In this document: positions 9,381-18,710 of the stretch, one piece after another
How the letters are laid out: every line of letters begins with the position of its first letter
Numbering within the stretch: the first letter of the stretch is position 1
NCBI GenBank assembly: GCA_037355855.1
Contig: CM074758.1
Location: 7,289,001 to 7,353,000, forward strand
Direction: 5' to 3'
Length of the DNA stretch: 64,000 bases
From: Pseudo-nitzschia pungens
Taxonomy: Eukaryota > Bacillariophyta > Bacillariophyceae > Bacillariales > Bacillariaceae
Position numbers and translations under genes: made by a program
The notes under the pieces: generated by a model
Database searches by the model: none
What the model saw: only the letters and a program-made list of their open reading frames with translations
What the model was told of the DNA's origin: nothing

Positions 9381-12300
9381 ATGCCTCCCCCTCCCACTAA
9401 GGGGTGGCCCACCTCCCAAGCAGCTTCCCGGAAGAAAAGATCTTCCACGCCTCCTTCTTCTGCTAGGTCTGCCTCTGGGACTCGGTCTAACAAGCGCCCA
9501 TTTGTGCAAAAGACCCCTCCAAGACATTCTAGTGTCACCTCTGCTCTTACTACTCCCTCTCCTACTCTTGATACCAGATCATCCTCTTCCTCTGCCTCAT
9601 CAGCCTCTTCATCCTCTATGCATGGGTCTTCTGTTGATGATATGTCTTCATCTTCTTCTGTGTCCTCATCTGCAGGTGTGCTTTCTGATGTTGAGATGCT
9701 TGGCACTGAATCTGCACCAGAGGAATCCGCACCAGGGGACTCTGCACCAGGGGATTCCTTGCAAACTTCTTCTCTGTCAACAGCCTCTCAGCTAGGCTCC
9801 CAGGAGTCAGGTCCTCCGCCGTCAGGTACTCTGTCAGGCTCTCAGTCGTCAGGTACTCTGCTGTCAGACCCCAAGCTGAAAAGCTCCCAGTCCTCAGGCT
9901 CCCAGTCCTCAGGCTCCCAGAAGCAGGGCTCCCAGCAGCAGGGCTCCCAGCAGCAGGGCTCCCAGCAGTCTGGCCCCCGGCCCCCAGTCTCCCAGCAGCC
10001 AGGATCCAACCCGGCAGGCTCCCAGCTGCCAAAGGGCTCTGGGACCTCAGGCAAGTTCCCTGCTTCATCTATCCTTAAGCAATCTACTCTTGCCTTTTCC
10101 TCTGCCCAGACGTCTGATCCCTCTCAGCAGCAAGCACGCCAATCCCAACGCCAGGAGGCTCTGGCGGCTGCCAACAGGGCTCATTCCGCTTCCTTCTTCT
10201 GGTGTTTTTATGGTAAGGGTCCCTGTTCTGGCAAGTCTCCTATCCCATCTGCAATTCATGCCTTTCGAAAATCTCCAACTGGTAACCGGTTATGGGCTGG
10301 GTGTCCAAGCCCTACACACTTTTTCAGCAAGAAGGAGGGTAAAGACAAAAAATCCATCCATGATCTTTGCCGGAATGCCATCCCTCCTGTTTATGCTCAG
10401 GTTTTTCCGGACTCTCCAGACTGGCGCAATGCCTCTGTAGCTTCCTTGGCTTCTATTGCCTCTGCTTGCTTTCAAGGCTCTGCCCCAGCCTGGACCAAGC
10501 AACCATCTGGCCAGGCCCTGAAGAAATGTCTTATTGGTTTGGTCAAGATGTCTCCTGAGTGTTTTGATGACCTGTATTGTGAGGGCAACCTTTTGCCTAG
10601 CACTGAAGGCAAAGTATGGTGGGCAGCCAATCAGGTGCTTGGCTCTCACTGGCATTTCAAGAAGCGCCCTCCTACACCTGCGCCACCAGTGGCTGATGAT
10701 GCTTCCACTTCCAAATCTTCCACTTCCAAATCAGTGTCCTTTCTTCCTGGTGGTGGTGATGCTACTGTCTTGTCCTCTTCTGCTGGGCATTTCCTCCAAC
10801 GTCGAGGGGTTTGCTCCAGTGATTCTAGAGCTCCAGTGGATGTCACTGCTGGCACCAAGTGTTCTCATAGTTCTTATGTCACTCTGTCCCTTCCAAGGTT
10901 GATGTCACAACACCCTGGGGAACTGTATGATGAGCTGCTCAAGTCTCTCAAGGAAGCTTTGGATCTTCTATGGACTGTTGACAAGCGCCTGGTGTTGTAT
11001 GTTTTTCCCTCCAGAGCCAGGCTCAACCCCAAGGCCAAGCCTGTTACCAAGTTTTGGACGACACTTCCTGACAGGAAGACCTTGGAATTGTATGTTGCTC
11101 AGCTCTGGCTTCGCAGTAGAACTGCTCCTCATCTACGCTTCTTTTTGGGACACAGTGCTTCCCTGGAGAAACTCTTTTCAGCACAATTGCTCCAGAGGCT
11201 CAGAGACCGTGACATGGAGCTGAAATATGACCACATACAGGCCCCAGTTATTGTCACCTGTGGCTTTCTCCTTGGATCTTACATGCAGAGTTTTGATCTC
11301 GACCACTACAACGAATTGCTTCAGACTCATCCCAGGTTTCAGGCATGTCCTATTGCTGTTATCAGGAAGAATATCAGCCTTGACAACTCCAGAACTCCTG
11401 ATCCCAATCCGGTTCTGGCTGCTCATGTTTTATGTGATGCAACAAAGCGCGCCCAAACTGTTAAGCTTCTCAAAGCCCAGTTCAACCGTTGCAAACCTTC
11501 AGACATTGCCTCTTTACCTGATGGTAAATTCTACAAGTTTATTGAGACAGCTACCAATCCTTCTGACAGACCTCTTCCCCCCTCCAAGCTCAAGACTGTT
11601 CGCCAGGCTAAGCACCGCCAAGCCAAATTTATTGAGAGCCATGAAACTGCTCCTGTTCTGGGGGTAGTTGATCTTGATCTTCCAGTTGACTTGGGCCAAG
11701 GGCTGGGTTTGAAGACACTGCGCAGTGTGCTTCTGGGTATCAGAACCCGTGACAATTGGTCATGGCCTCTTTTTCTTTCTGTCGATACCAGTTCATACCG
11801 AGGCGAGATCCTTGCTTTGTACAACATCACTACCAAGGCTGAAGCCATGGCCATGTTGTCTTTCCTGCCTATTTTTCTGGAAGCTCAGTATGGTTCTTGT
11901 GTTAGACAATGGTTCTCTTCTGAGTGCTTGACTGAAATGGAAGCTTACCATTGGGATGATGCAGTCAATTGTGTTGTGGAAACTGCACCTGCTGCAGATC
12001 CAATGCAGGATAACTCTCTTCCCTTTTTTGGTGATGGGGATGCACGAGATTGGGAACTTGTTGATGATGACTTGTCAGTTGACCTTGCTCCTGATCTCAC
12101 TTTTGATCTGGATTTGCACTTTAACCTCCAAGCCCGTGCTGACAGTGGTGGTGGAGGCTTTGATGATTCTCAATCCATGGATACTTTAGCGACTGGCACT
12201 TCCAATCTTACTGCTGTCCAGGCCTCAGCGCCTGCAGGTGCTGTTCCTCCTGGCGGTGATCCTACCCATGTGGCCAAGGCTGATGCCTCCCCTGGTATCT

Positions 12301-12575
12301 CTCCTGAAGTTCCCCCTGTAGTTCCTGACCCTCCCCATGATGCCATGGCTGGTGACCCCCCTGTGGCCTCTCCTGAGTCCTCAACTGCAGTTCCTGCTGC
12401 CGGTGGTGGGGACGATGCAGCCTCTGCATTGAGGCTTGGAGTTGCTGCAATTGCATTCTCTTCCAGTCATGATGCTAGTGTCAGTGATTTGAGCCATGCC
12501 AATGTCTCCACCAAATCAGCTCCGGCAACTCTTCCTTCCGTGCGACAGACTCGGTTTCCTTCTGATCATGGTTAG
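9381..12575 (+). CDS. ORF1 protein of copy A (1064 aa, gag-like, unknown fold)
   Basis: Start chosen at ATG 9381 (MPPPPTKGWP), the counterpart of the ATG used in D and K; the open frame upstream is only minisatellite. Residues 1-240 are low-complexity: basic Ser/Pro-rich, then Ser/acidic, then short repeats of GSQQQ/GSQSS type (9895-9990). A Cys/His-containing segment follows (FWCFYGKGP, GCPSPTHFFSKK). The C-terminal two thirds is well conserved among copies and contains LYVFPSRARLNPKAK, ELYVAQLWLR and CGFLLGSYMQSFDL. An acidic Asp-rich tail (DDDLSVDLAPDLTFDLDL) and a Pro/Ala-rich end follow. No RRM or CCHC knuckle is recognisable. By position it should be the RNP-forming ORF1 product. It overlaps ORF2 by 8 nt. 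Confidence 0.85.
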   Translation: MPPPPTKGWPTSQAASRKKRSSTPPSSARSASGTRSNKRPFVQKTPPRHSSVTSALTTPSPTLDTRSSSSSASSASSSSMHGSSVDDMSSSSSVSSSAGVLSDVEMLGTESAPEESAPGDSAPGDSLQTSSLSTASQLGSQESGPPPSGTLSGSQSSGTLLSDPKLKSSQSSGSQSSGSQKQGSQQQGSQQQGSQQSGPRPPVSQQPGSNPAGSQLPKGSGTSGKFPASSILKQSTLAFSSAQTSDPSQQQARQSQRQEALAAANRAHSASFFWCFYGKGPCSGKSPIPSAIHAFRKSPTGNRLWAGCPSPTHFFSKKEGKDKKSIHDLCRNAIPPVYAQVFPDSPDWRNASVASLASIASACFQGSAPAWTKQPSGQALKKCLIGLVKMSPECFDDLYCEGNLLPSTEGKVWWAANQVLGSHWHFKKRPPTPAPPVADDASTSKSSTSKSVSFLPGGGDATVLSSSAGHFLQRRGVCSSDSRAPVDVTAGTKCSHSSYVTLSLPRLMSQHPGELYDELLKSLKEALDLLWTVDKRLVLYVFPSRARLNPKAKPVTKFWTTLPDRKTLELYVAQLWLRSRTAPHLRFFLGHSASLEKLFSAQLLQRLRDRDMELKYDHIQAPVIVTCGFLLGSYMQSFDLDHYNELLQTHPRFQACPIAVIRKNISLDNSRTPDPNPVLAAHVLCDATKRAQTVKLLKAQFNRCKPSDIASLPDGKFYKFIETATNPSDRPLPPSKLKTVRQAKHRQAKFIESHETAPVLGVVDLDLPVDLGQGLGLKTLRSVLLGIRTRDNWSWPLFLSVDTSSYRGEILALYNITTKAEAMAMLSFLPIFLEAQYGSCVRQWFSSECLTEMEAYHWDDAVNCVVETAPAADPMQDNSLPFFGDGDARDWELVDDDLSVDLAPDLTFDLDLHFNLQARADSGGGGFDDSQSMDTLATGTSNLTAVQASAPAGAVPPGGDPTHVAKADASPGISPEVPPVVPDPPHDAMAGDPPVASPESSTAVPAAGGGDDAASALRLGVAAIAFSSSHDASVSDLSHANVSTKSAPATLPSVRQTRFPSDHG
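12568..12575 (+). promoter_or_regulatory. ORF1 stop / ORF2 start overlap ATGGTTAG
   Basis: ORF1 ends CAT GGT TAG while ORF2 reads ATG GTT AGC. The 8-nt arrangement is the same in D (34483-34490), G (47111-47118) and K (56692-56699). It suggests termination-reinitiation for ORF2 translation, as described for some two-ORF non-LTR elements. An in-frame upstream ATG exists at 12496, so an overlapping start inside ORF1 is the alternative. Confidence 0.65.
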
Positions 12576-15500
12576 CTCTTCTGGTATGAGGTGTGATGGG
12601 ATGCCTTCCAATCCAAATCCCATCAATGCTTCTCCTGTTTCTCCCTTTTCCCCCTCCGCCTCTTCCCCTGTCTCTCACTTTGTCCAATTAACTCTTCATG
12701 GAGACTCTCTTGCTGCTAAGGATTCTGACAGTTTTGGTCATTCCTTCCCTCAAGCTCCATCCTATAACTCCACCATCATCACTTTCCAAAACATTGGACC
12801 ACAGCGCAGAGCTGCCTTTATGTCCATGTCCAAGCACAACGCCCGTCAATTTGTCAAGAGCAATGCCAGTGTGGCTCTTTTTGCTGAACATTGTTTGAAT
12901 GAATCCAAACTCCTGCCCTGTGATCTTTTCAATCGGCGCATGAAGAATGTCAGTCCCTCAAGTTTTTCCTATCTTGCTAACAACAAGCATGAAGCTTCTG
13001 CCTGCTCTTGGCTTCAGCCTGGCGGCACAGGTTTTTCCATTGACCAGCTGTTCAGCTCCCACAAGGTTGCACATGGAGCTGATCCATCTGGTCTTGGCAG
13101 ATGGTCCTTTGTCAAGTTTCAGGGCAGGGATGGCTACAATGTCACCATGTTTTCTGCCTACTGCCCAGTTGAAAATGATAGGGATCTTGGCTCAGTTTGG
13201 AATCAACAGTACCGATACTTTCAAGCAGCTGAAAATCTTTTCAGTCCCAATCCATGCATTCTCTTTCACAGGGATTTAACTGCTGCCCTTCAAGTCTGTC
13301 TGGGTGCAGGTGATCAAGTCATTGTTGGGATTGACCAGAATGCTGATGTTCGGACTGATGGCTTGTCTTTTGAGCTCAAGGCTCTTGGTTTCAGAGAGGC
13401 CATTCTTACACTTCATAGTACGTCTTCTCCTCCTGCCACTCACAACAGAAACACTACCAGAACACCAATTGATGCCATTTGGGTCTCTGAGAATGTTGAT
13501 GTTCTCAGGGCTGGGTATTGTCCCTTTGGAGGTGCCCATGGTATGGAATCTGACCATAGACTGCTTTGGATTGAGGTTTGTAATTGCAGCCTCATGGGCA
13601 AACATTTGCCACCTCCTGTGAGATTCTCTCATTCCAAACTCCAGTCCTCCCACCCTCATCTGCGACAACGGTATTTCAAGCGAGTGAGGCACAGCTTTCT
13701 CACGGCTGGAGTGTTTTCTCTCCAAGCTAAGCTGGAGCACCTACTGGCTCAGTTTCAGTCTGGGGATATTTCTGTGCGCACTGATCTCATCACCACATAT
13801 GAAGTACTCCATGAAACCTCTACCTCTCTCAGGCTCTCTGTTGAACAAAACCTCTGCCACACTAGAGCTGGTTTGGTTCCATGGTCACCTAAGCTGCAAG
13901 TCTATCGTGATACCATTGACTTTTGGCGGCGTGTTGTTAAGTTGAGACAGGGTGTGTCCACCAGTCATACTGTTTTGAAAAGGTTGGCCTGCAAGCTTTC
14001 TCTCTACAAAGGAGAACACAGTGACCTTTCCAGTGCTCTCCTCCATCTGAAACAAGCTTACAAGCAATACCGGGCAGTGAAGAAATTGGCCCCCTCATGG
14101 AGAGACTCCTTCAATCAAGGCCTGGTGGATGCACTTCTTGCTGAAGGCAAGCCTCACAACCAGCATGCTTCCCAGATTCGTGCCAGGATGCGCAGGGAAC
14201 GTCTTCAACGAGAGCTTGGTCTCGCTGCTCGGTCTATTCGGGGACGTGTCAACAAGTCAGCAGTCTTGCGCGCTATTGCAGTTGGCCATGATGGTGTTGA
14301 ACAGGTCTTGGAGTCTCAGTCTACTATGGTTCCAGCTATGGCTGAATCCAATGTCCGGCGTCAACAGCAGTGTATTGGCACTCCTTCCATGACTCCCTCC
14401 TTCATTGAGGATTTTGGCTACCTAGGCACTGCCCATGCTTCTGCTCAAGTTCTTGATGGCACATATACTCCTCCTGTTGCCACTGACAAATACCTTTCTG
14501 AATTTCTTTCCTGTCTCAAAGTCCCTGACTCTATTCTGAGTTTGCCCCCCTTTGACTATTCAGTGTGTCCAGCTGACAATGCTGCTGCCTGGAAACGCCA
14601 GAGGGAACGCACAGCAAGTGAACCTTCTTGTTTGAGTTTTGCCCACCACAAGGCATTTGCCCTGGATCCCCAGCTGAACAAGTTTGACACTCTCCTGAGA
14701 TCCGTCCCTTTGATTGTTGGCTTCTCTCCTTCTGCTTGGCAGGTCATCACTGATGTTGAGATCTTCAAGAAACCTGGTGAATATAGAGTGGATAAGATGA
14801 GACTCATCCAGTTGATGTCTCCTGAGTTCCAAATCAACAACAAGATGATTGGCAGACGAATTCTTGCCCATGCTGAACGTGCCAATGCCGTGGCTGTTGA
14901 TCAACATGGAAGCAGGAAACACCACAAGGCAATCAACACCTGCCTGAACAAGAAGCTCATATGTGATGTGTTGCGGCAGAAGCGCAGATCCGGTGCTGTT
15001 GCTATGAATGATGCCAAGGGCTGCTATGATCGGATCTCTCATCCGATTGCAGGTCTCACTCTCCAGAGCTTTGGGGTTCCTGCACATGTGTGTGAGGTTC
15101 TTTTGTCTACTTTGCAACTTGCCAAGCACCACATCAAAACTGGTTTTGGTCGGTCAGGTCCTGTGTATGGTGATGAACCTGTTCCTCTCAGTGGTTGTGG
15201 CCAAGGCAATGGTATTGGTCCAACTCTTTGGGCTTTGGTGTCAACAATTGTCTTCCGAATGATGCAACAGGCTGGGCATGGTGTCCATCTTCTCACTTCA
15301 TTGTCACTGCAACTGGTTTCTCTTGTGGGTTTTGCCTTTGTGGATGACACAGATTTGTTTTGTGCTGGCCCTGATTCCTCCACATCTGGTGAGGAATTAG
15401 CTGTTGACTTTCAGGAAGCTCTTGACCGGTGGGCTGGTGGGATTATTGCCACTGGTGGTGCTATTGAACCTGCCAAATCCTTCTGTTATTTGATTGATTT

Positions 15501-18408
15501 CAAATGGAATGGATCCGGCTGGGATTATCGCTCCATTGCTGACATGCCTGGTGACTTCTCTGTTGCTGACAAGAATGGCAATCGAGCTACCCTGGATCGG
15601 TTTGAAGTTGACCATGCTGACAAGACCCTTGGGGTTTTTATCTCCATGGATGGCAATGAGGAAGCACAGATTGCTCACATGAAGTCACAGTCTCAGTCTT
15701 TTGGCTCTCAGCTCAAGGCTTCCAAGTGTGAGAAGCGCGCATCCCTCTACACCTTCAAGTATTCTTTCATGAAGTCTGTTGAATACCCCATGCCTGTCAC
15801 GCAACTTGATGAGGCCACTTGGACTAAGATAATTCACCCAGCTCTTGTTCCTGTGCTGAATAAAGCAGGGATGTCACGGACATTTCCCAGACATGTGTTC
15901 TATGGTCCTTCCCTCTATCAAGGCTTTGGATTCATCCATCCATACCTCCTCCAAGAGTTCAGTCATATTGCCACCCTCTTTCAGGAATCTGTCAGGTCCT
16001 CACAAACTGGAAGGATTCTCAGGCTCACTGCTGAGTCTCTCAGGCTTGAACTTGGACTTCCTCTCCATCTTGGTGTCACACCCTATCATCCCTTTGCTTC
16101 ATACATCACTCCCTGCTGGTACAAACATGTGTGGAAGTTTTTCTCTGTTCACCCTGTGAGCTTGTTTGAAGACTTCCCAGACCTACCACTGTTACGTTCC
16201 AATGACTGTTATCTCATGCAAGCCTTTGTCAACTCTGGCTTCAGAGGTGCTGACTTGTCCCTCTTGAATCACATGCGCATGTCCCTCAAGGCTATTTCCC
16301 TTGCTGACATTTGTACTCCAGATGGGAAAAGAATCTCTCCCATGGCCTTCCAGCTGACATCCTCCAATCACTTGAGGGATCATCTTGACTGGCCCAGATG
16401 TCCTCCATCCTGGCCTCCAGCAGCACAGCGCTTATGGACTAAGGCTCTTCAGACCTGTTTTCTTCCCCCCTGTCCACCCCCTGCAGCCAGGGCACTGGCT
16501 CCTTCTTTTCATCTTGGGCATTGGCTCTCTCCCCAGACAGCTTCTCTTTGGCCTTGGTTTTTGTCTCCATCCACCAACAGAATATTCTTCAAAACTTCTA
16601 CTGGCTGGATTGTGAGCACCTCCCAGGGCAGGGGCAGATACAGGGTCACTTCTGAACTCATTCCTGACAAACCAGCCTGTGCTGATGTACTTGTCTGCCC
16701 TGTTATTTGTGGCCACGTTGTACGCGTTGTTGGGTCCTCAGCCTTTGTTTCCGAACCTCCTGACATGGATCCTCTGGAGTACAATCCATATGATTCTCTT
16801 CCAGACTCCCCAGTAGATGCCTTTGATTCACTCTGTGCGTCTCCAAGGGTACTTCTCCACAAATATTCCCTACCACAGGCTGGCTGTCAGCACCTTGTTG
16901 ATGCTATTGAGAGTGGTACCGCCAGTGCTGTATGTGATGGTTCATTTGATCCGGACCTTCTCAGAGGAACTTCTGCTTTCATTTTGTCCCCCAATACCTC
17001 CACCAAGTCAGCTTCATTGTTCCTCACTGGCTGTAATTTTGTCAGTGGATCCCCTGAGGATCAATCTTCCTACAGGAGTGAACTGGCAGGAATCATTGGG
17101 GTTCTCACCTGCTGCACTGCTCTGGTGAGTCTTTTTGATATTGCTTCTGGCTCTATCACTATTGCTCTGGATGGTGACACAGCTCTCAAACAGGCTGAGG
17201 GATCATGGCCATTGGTTATTTCCCAGAAGTCTTTTGATTATGTTTATGTCATCAGAAACATGATTTCTGCCCTGCCAATCTCTGTGCACTTTCAGTGGGT
17301 TCAGGGCCATCAAGCTGGAATCTTTCTTGATTGGTGGGCCCTTCGCAATCACCAGGTAGACAGCATGGCAAAGGCATTTCTCTCTGTCCATAGAGCTTCT
17401 GCCCATCACTATCCCAGACTTGTGTTTGAGCCCTGGGCTTTTTCTCTCAATGGAAGCAAGTGCTCAAGGTTTGATCAAAATGCTTTGCATGTTGCCATTT
17501 CTGGTCCTCCTCTTCTTCAATATTGGCAGACCCACCATGACATTCCCATTCCACAACCTGTTTTGGGTTCCATCCATTGGTGTGCCCATCTGAGTGCCTT
17601 CAAGCGTCTACCTCCTGGCATGCAAAGGTGGTTTGTCAAATTTGCTTCTGGCAGTATTGGTGTTGGCAACCAACTCCTTCACTACCAGTATCAGGATCAC
17701 TCCAGGTGCCCATTGTGTGATGCAGACAACGAGAAGGTTTCTCATGTGCTCTCCTGCAAGGACACTGGGGCAGTACAGCACAGTGTGTCAGCTTTCAAGG
17801 GACCCCTGCAGAAGAGGCTTGAAGTTGAACAAACTGATCCATCATTGGTGGCTGCCATTGTGGATCTTCTCACCAGAGTTCGGAAGGGCCAGAGAATTTA
17901 TCCATCATCCTACTCACTTGCAATTGCTTCTGCTGTCAGAGCACAGAGGACTATTGGCTGGCACAACTGGCTTCTGGGTAGGTGGTCTACTCGCTGGTAT
18001 CAAATCCAGGCTGACTACTACTCCCACATTGGAAGCAAGCGCTCTCCCAAACGTTGGGCTACAGCTATCATCCATCAGTTCTTTCTTACCTCCTGGGATC
18101 TTTGGACCTATAGGAATGAACGACTCCATGGTCCTGGGGGTACCCTTGATGCTGAACAACACCAATCTCTTGATGCTTCCATCTCCTCTGAATTGGCAAT
18201 TGGTGCAGCTGGTGCACTTCCCCAGTCACACTCCCTGTTACAAACCCCTTTCCACGTCCTACAAGGTTACACCCTGACTGCCAAGCGGCAGTGGCTTGCA
18301 ACCATCCACCTTGCAAGGAAGCAGTATGCAGCGCCTGTCCCACCAGTGCAGCCATACCAACAAGAGGCTGCTCTTCTCAGAGCCTGGCTTACTGGACCTC
18401 AGGGTTGA
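12568..18408 (+). CDS. ORF2 protein of copy A: APE endonuclease, reverse transcriptase, RNase H, CCHC (1946 aa)
   Basis: Nicks target DNA and copies element RNA at the nick (target-primed reverse transcription). Residue numbers count from ATG 12568; starting at 12496 would add 24 aa. Endonuclease, about 70-335: FQN (N75), AEH (E107), GIDQNAD (D256, N258), DAIW (D302), SDHRL (D329, H330). Reverse transcriptase, about 700-1010: motif A NDAKGCYDR (D815), motif B GCGQGNGIGPTLW (Q879), motif C FAFVDDTDL (D926, D927). RNase H, about 1450-1605: CDGSFD (D1457), YRSELAG (E1505), ALDGDT (D1535), VDSMAK (D1598). CCHC: C1714-x2-C1717-x8-H1726-x3-C1730, followed by a Trp-rich WDLWTYRNERLH segment. All catalytic residues are present, so the copy could be active. 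Confidence 0.95.
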   Translation: MVSSSGMRCDGMPSNPNPINASPVSPFSPSASSPVSHFVQLTLHGDSLAAKDSDSFGHSFPQAPSYNSTIITFQNIGPQRRAAFMSMSKHNARQFVKSNASVALFAEHCLNESKLLPCDLFNRRMKNVSPSSFSYLANNKHEASACSWLQPGGTGFSIDQLFSSHKVAHGADPSGLGRWSFVKFQGRDGYNVTMFSAYCPVENDRDLGSVWNQQYRYFQAAENLFSPNPCILFHRDLTAALQVCLGAGDQVIVGIDQNADVRTDGLSFELKALGFREAILTLHSTSSPPATHNRNTTRTPIDAIWVSENVDVLRAGYCPFGGAHGMESDHRLLWIEVCNCSLMGKHLPPPVRFSHSKLQSSHPHLRQRYFKRVRHSFLTAGVFSLQAKLEHLLAQFQSGDISVRTDLITTYEVLHETSTSLRLSVEQNLCHTRAGLVPWSPKLQVYRDTIDFWRRVVKLRQGVSTSHTVLKRLACKLSLYKGEHSDLSSALLHLKQAYKQYRAVKKLAPSWRDSFNQGLVDALLAEGKPHNQHASQIRARMRRERLQRELGLAARSIRGRVNKSAVLRAIAVGHDGVEQVLESQSTMVPAMAESNVRRQQQCIGTPSMTPSFIEDFGYLGTAHASAQVLDGTYTPPVATDKYLSEFLSCLKVPDSILSLPPFDYSVCPADNAAAWKRQRERTASEPSCLSFAHHKAFALDPQLNKFDTLLRSVPLIVGFSPSAWQVITDVEIFKKPGEYRVDKMRLIQLMSPEFQINNKMIGRRILAHAERANAVAVDQHGSRKHHKAINTCLNKKLICDVLRQKRRSGAVAMNDAKGCYDRISHPIAGLTLQSFGVPAHVCEVLLSTLQLAKHHIKTGFGRSGPVYGDEPVPLSGCGQGNGIGPTLWALVSTIVFRMMQQAGHGVHLLTSLSLQLVSLVGFAFVDDTDLFCAGPDSSTSGEELAVDFQEALDRWAGGIIATGGAIEPAKSFCYLIDFKWNGSGWDYRSIADMPGDFSVADKNGNRATLDRFEVDHADKTLGVFISMDGNEEAQIAHMKSQSQSFGSQLKASKCEKRASLYTFKYSFMKSVEYPMPVTQLDEATWTKIIHPALVPVLNKAGMSRTFPRHVFYGPSLYQGFGFIHPYLLQEFSHIATLFQESVRSSQTGRILRLTAESLRLELGLPLHLGVTPYHPFASYITPCWYKHVWKFFSVHPVSLFEDFPDLPLLRSNDCYLMQAFVNSGFRGADLSLLNHMRMSLKAISLADICTPDGKRISPMAFQLTSSNHLRDHLDWPRCPPSWPPAAQRLWTKALQTCFLPPCPPPAARALAPSFHLGHWLSPQTASLWPWFLSPSTNRIFFKTSTGWIVSTSQGRGRYRVTSELIPDKPACADVLVCPVICGHVVRVVGSSAFVSEPPDMDPLEYNPYDSLPDSPVDAFDSLCASPRVLLHKYSLPQAGCQHLVDAIESGTASAVCDGSFDPDLLRGTSAFILSPNTSTKSASLFLTGCNFVSGSPEDQSSYRSELAGIIGVLTCCTALVSLFDIASGSITIALDGDTALKQAEGSWPLVISQKSFDYVYVIRNMISALPISVHFQWVQGHQAGIFLDWWALRNHQVDSMAKAFLSVHRASAHHYPRLVFEPWAFSLNGSKCSRFDQNALHVAISGPPLLQYWQTHHDIPIPQPVLGSIHWCAHLSAFKRLPPGMQRWFVKFASGSIGVGNQLLHYQYQDHSRCPLCDADNEKVSHVLSCKDTGAVQHSVSAFKGPLQKRLEVEQTDPSLVAAIVDLLTRVRKGQRIYPSSYSLAIASAVRAQRTIGWHNWLLGRWSTRWYQIQADYYSHIGSKRSPKRWATAIIHQFFLTSWDLWTYRNERLHGPGGTLDAEQHQSLDASISSELAIGAAGALPQSHSLLQTPFHVLQGYTLTAKRQWLATIHLARKQYAAPVPPVQPYQQEAALLRAWLTGPQG

Positions 18409-18710
18409 TTACACTTTGTACCTTGGTTTTGTCTTCTGATCCTGCGTCTTATCCTGTCCCATCCCTTTTGATACTGGATCTTATCCCAATATCTTCATTC
18501 CCATTTCACTTTCTCTCAAGTCCCTATTTTGTGGGACTTGTTTGTCTTTTTCCCTGCTTGATGTTCAAGGTTTGTTTTGAAAATTTGTCGTTCTACCACT
18601 TGGGGTCCTGACTCTATGATGGAGGCGACGTTAAAGTCTGGTTACAGACTGAGTAATTTAGTTTCACCTTTGGTGATTAAAGTTATTTAAATACGTATAT
18701 TAATTAATTA
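18409..18710 (+). promoter_or_regulatory. 3' UTR and tail of copy A
   Basis: About 300 bp follow the ORF2 stop. The last ~110 bp (CTTGGGGTCCTGACTCT, GAGGCGACG, hairpin AGTCTG-GTTA-CAGACT, hairpin TCACC-TTT-GGTGA, TTTAAATACGTATATTA) match the partner element's 3' end. The final 23 nt were duplicated when C inserted. Confidence 0.8.
18688..18710. repeat. Target-site duplication of C (pair 20751-20773)
   Basis: A 23-nt A/T-rich sequence containing AATACGTATATTAATTAATT is repeated exactly on both sides of C. It is the very end of A's tail, so C landed at the extreme 3' end of A. Confidence 0.9.

Larger units (their letters stand above)
6444..18710 (+). mobile_element. Full-length autonomous non-LTR retrotransposon, copy A (intact ORFs)
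   Basis: The 5' end is ACAATTTTGCGACGCGCGAT. A 2.9 kb leader precedes ORF1 and ORF2, both open, followed by a 302-bp 3' UTR ending in an A/T-rich tail. Endonuclease, RT, RNase H and a C-terminal CCHC finger, two ORFs and a TAA/ATT tail fit the I superfamily in the broad sense. No target-site duplication of A itself is recognisable: the left flank is the copia gag fragment, the right flank the leader tip of L. A may therefore have recombined with M through shared 3' sequence. It is one of two copies here with no visible coding defect. Confidence 0.92.

Noticed and set aside
1..9524. Inverted arms as terminal inverted repeats of a DNA transposon
   Set aside because: The arms are the leaders of two separate non-LTR copies in opposite orientation; no transposase and no fitting terminal duplication.
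7846..9795. 649-codon open frame over the leader of A as a proline/leucine-rich protein
   Set aside because: It is the stop-free minisatellite read in one frame and continues as a shifted shadow of ORF1; the repeat drives the openness in every frame.
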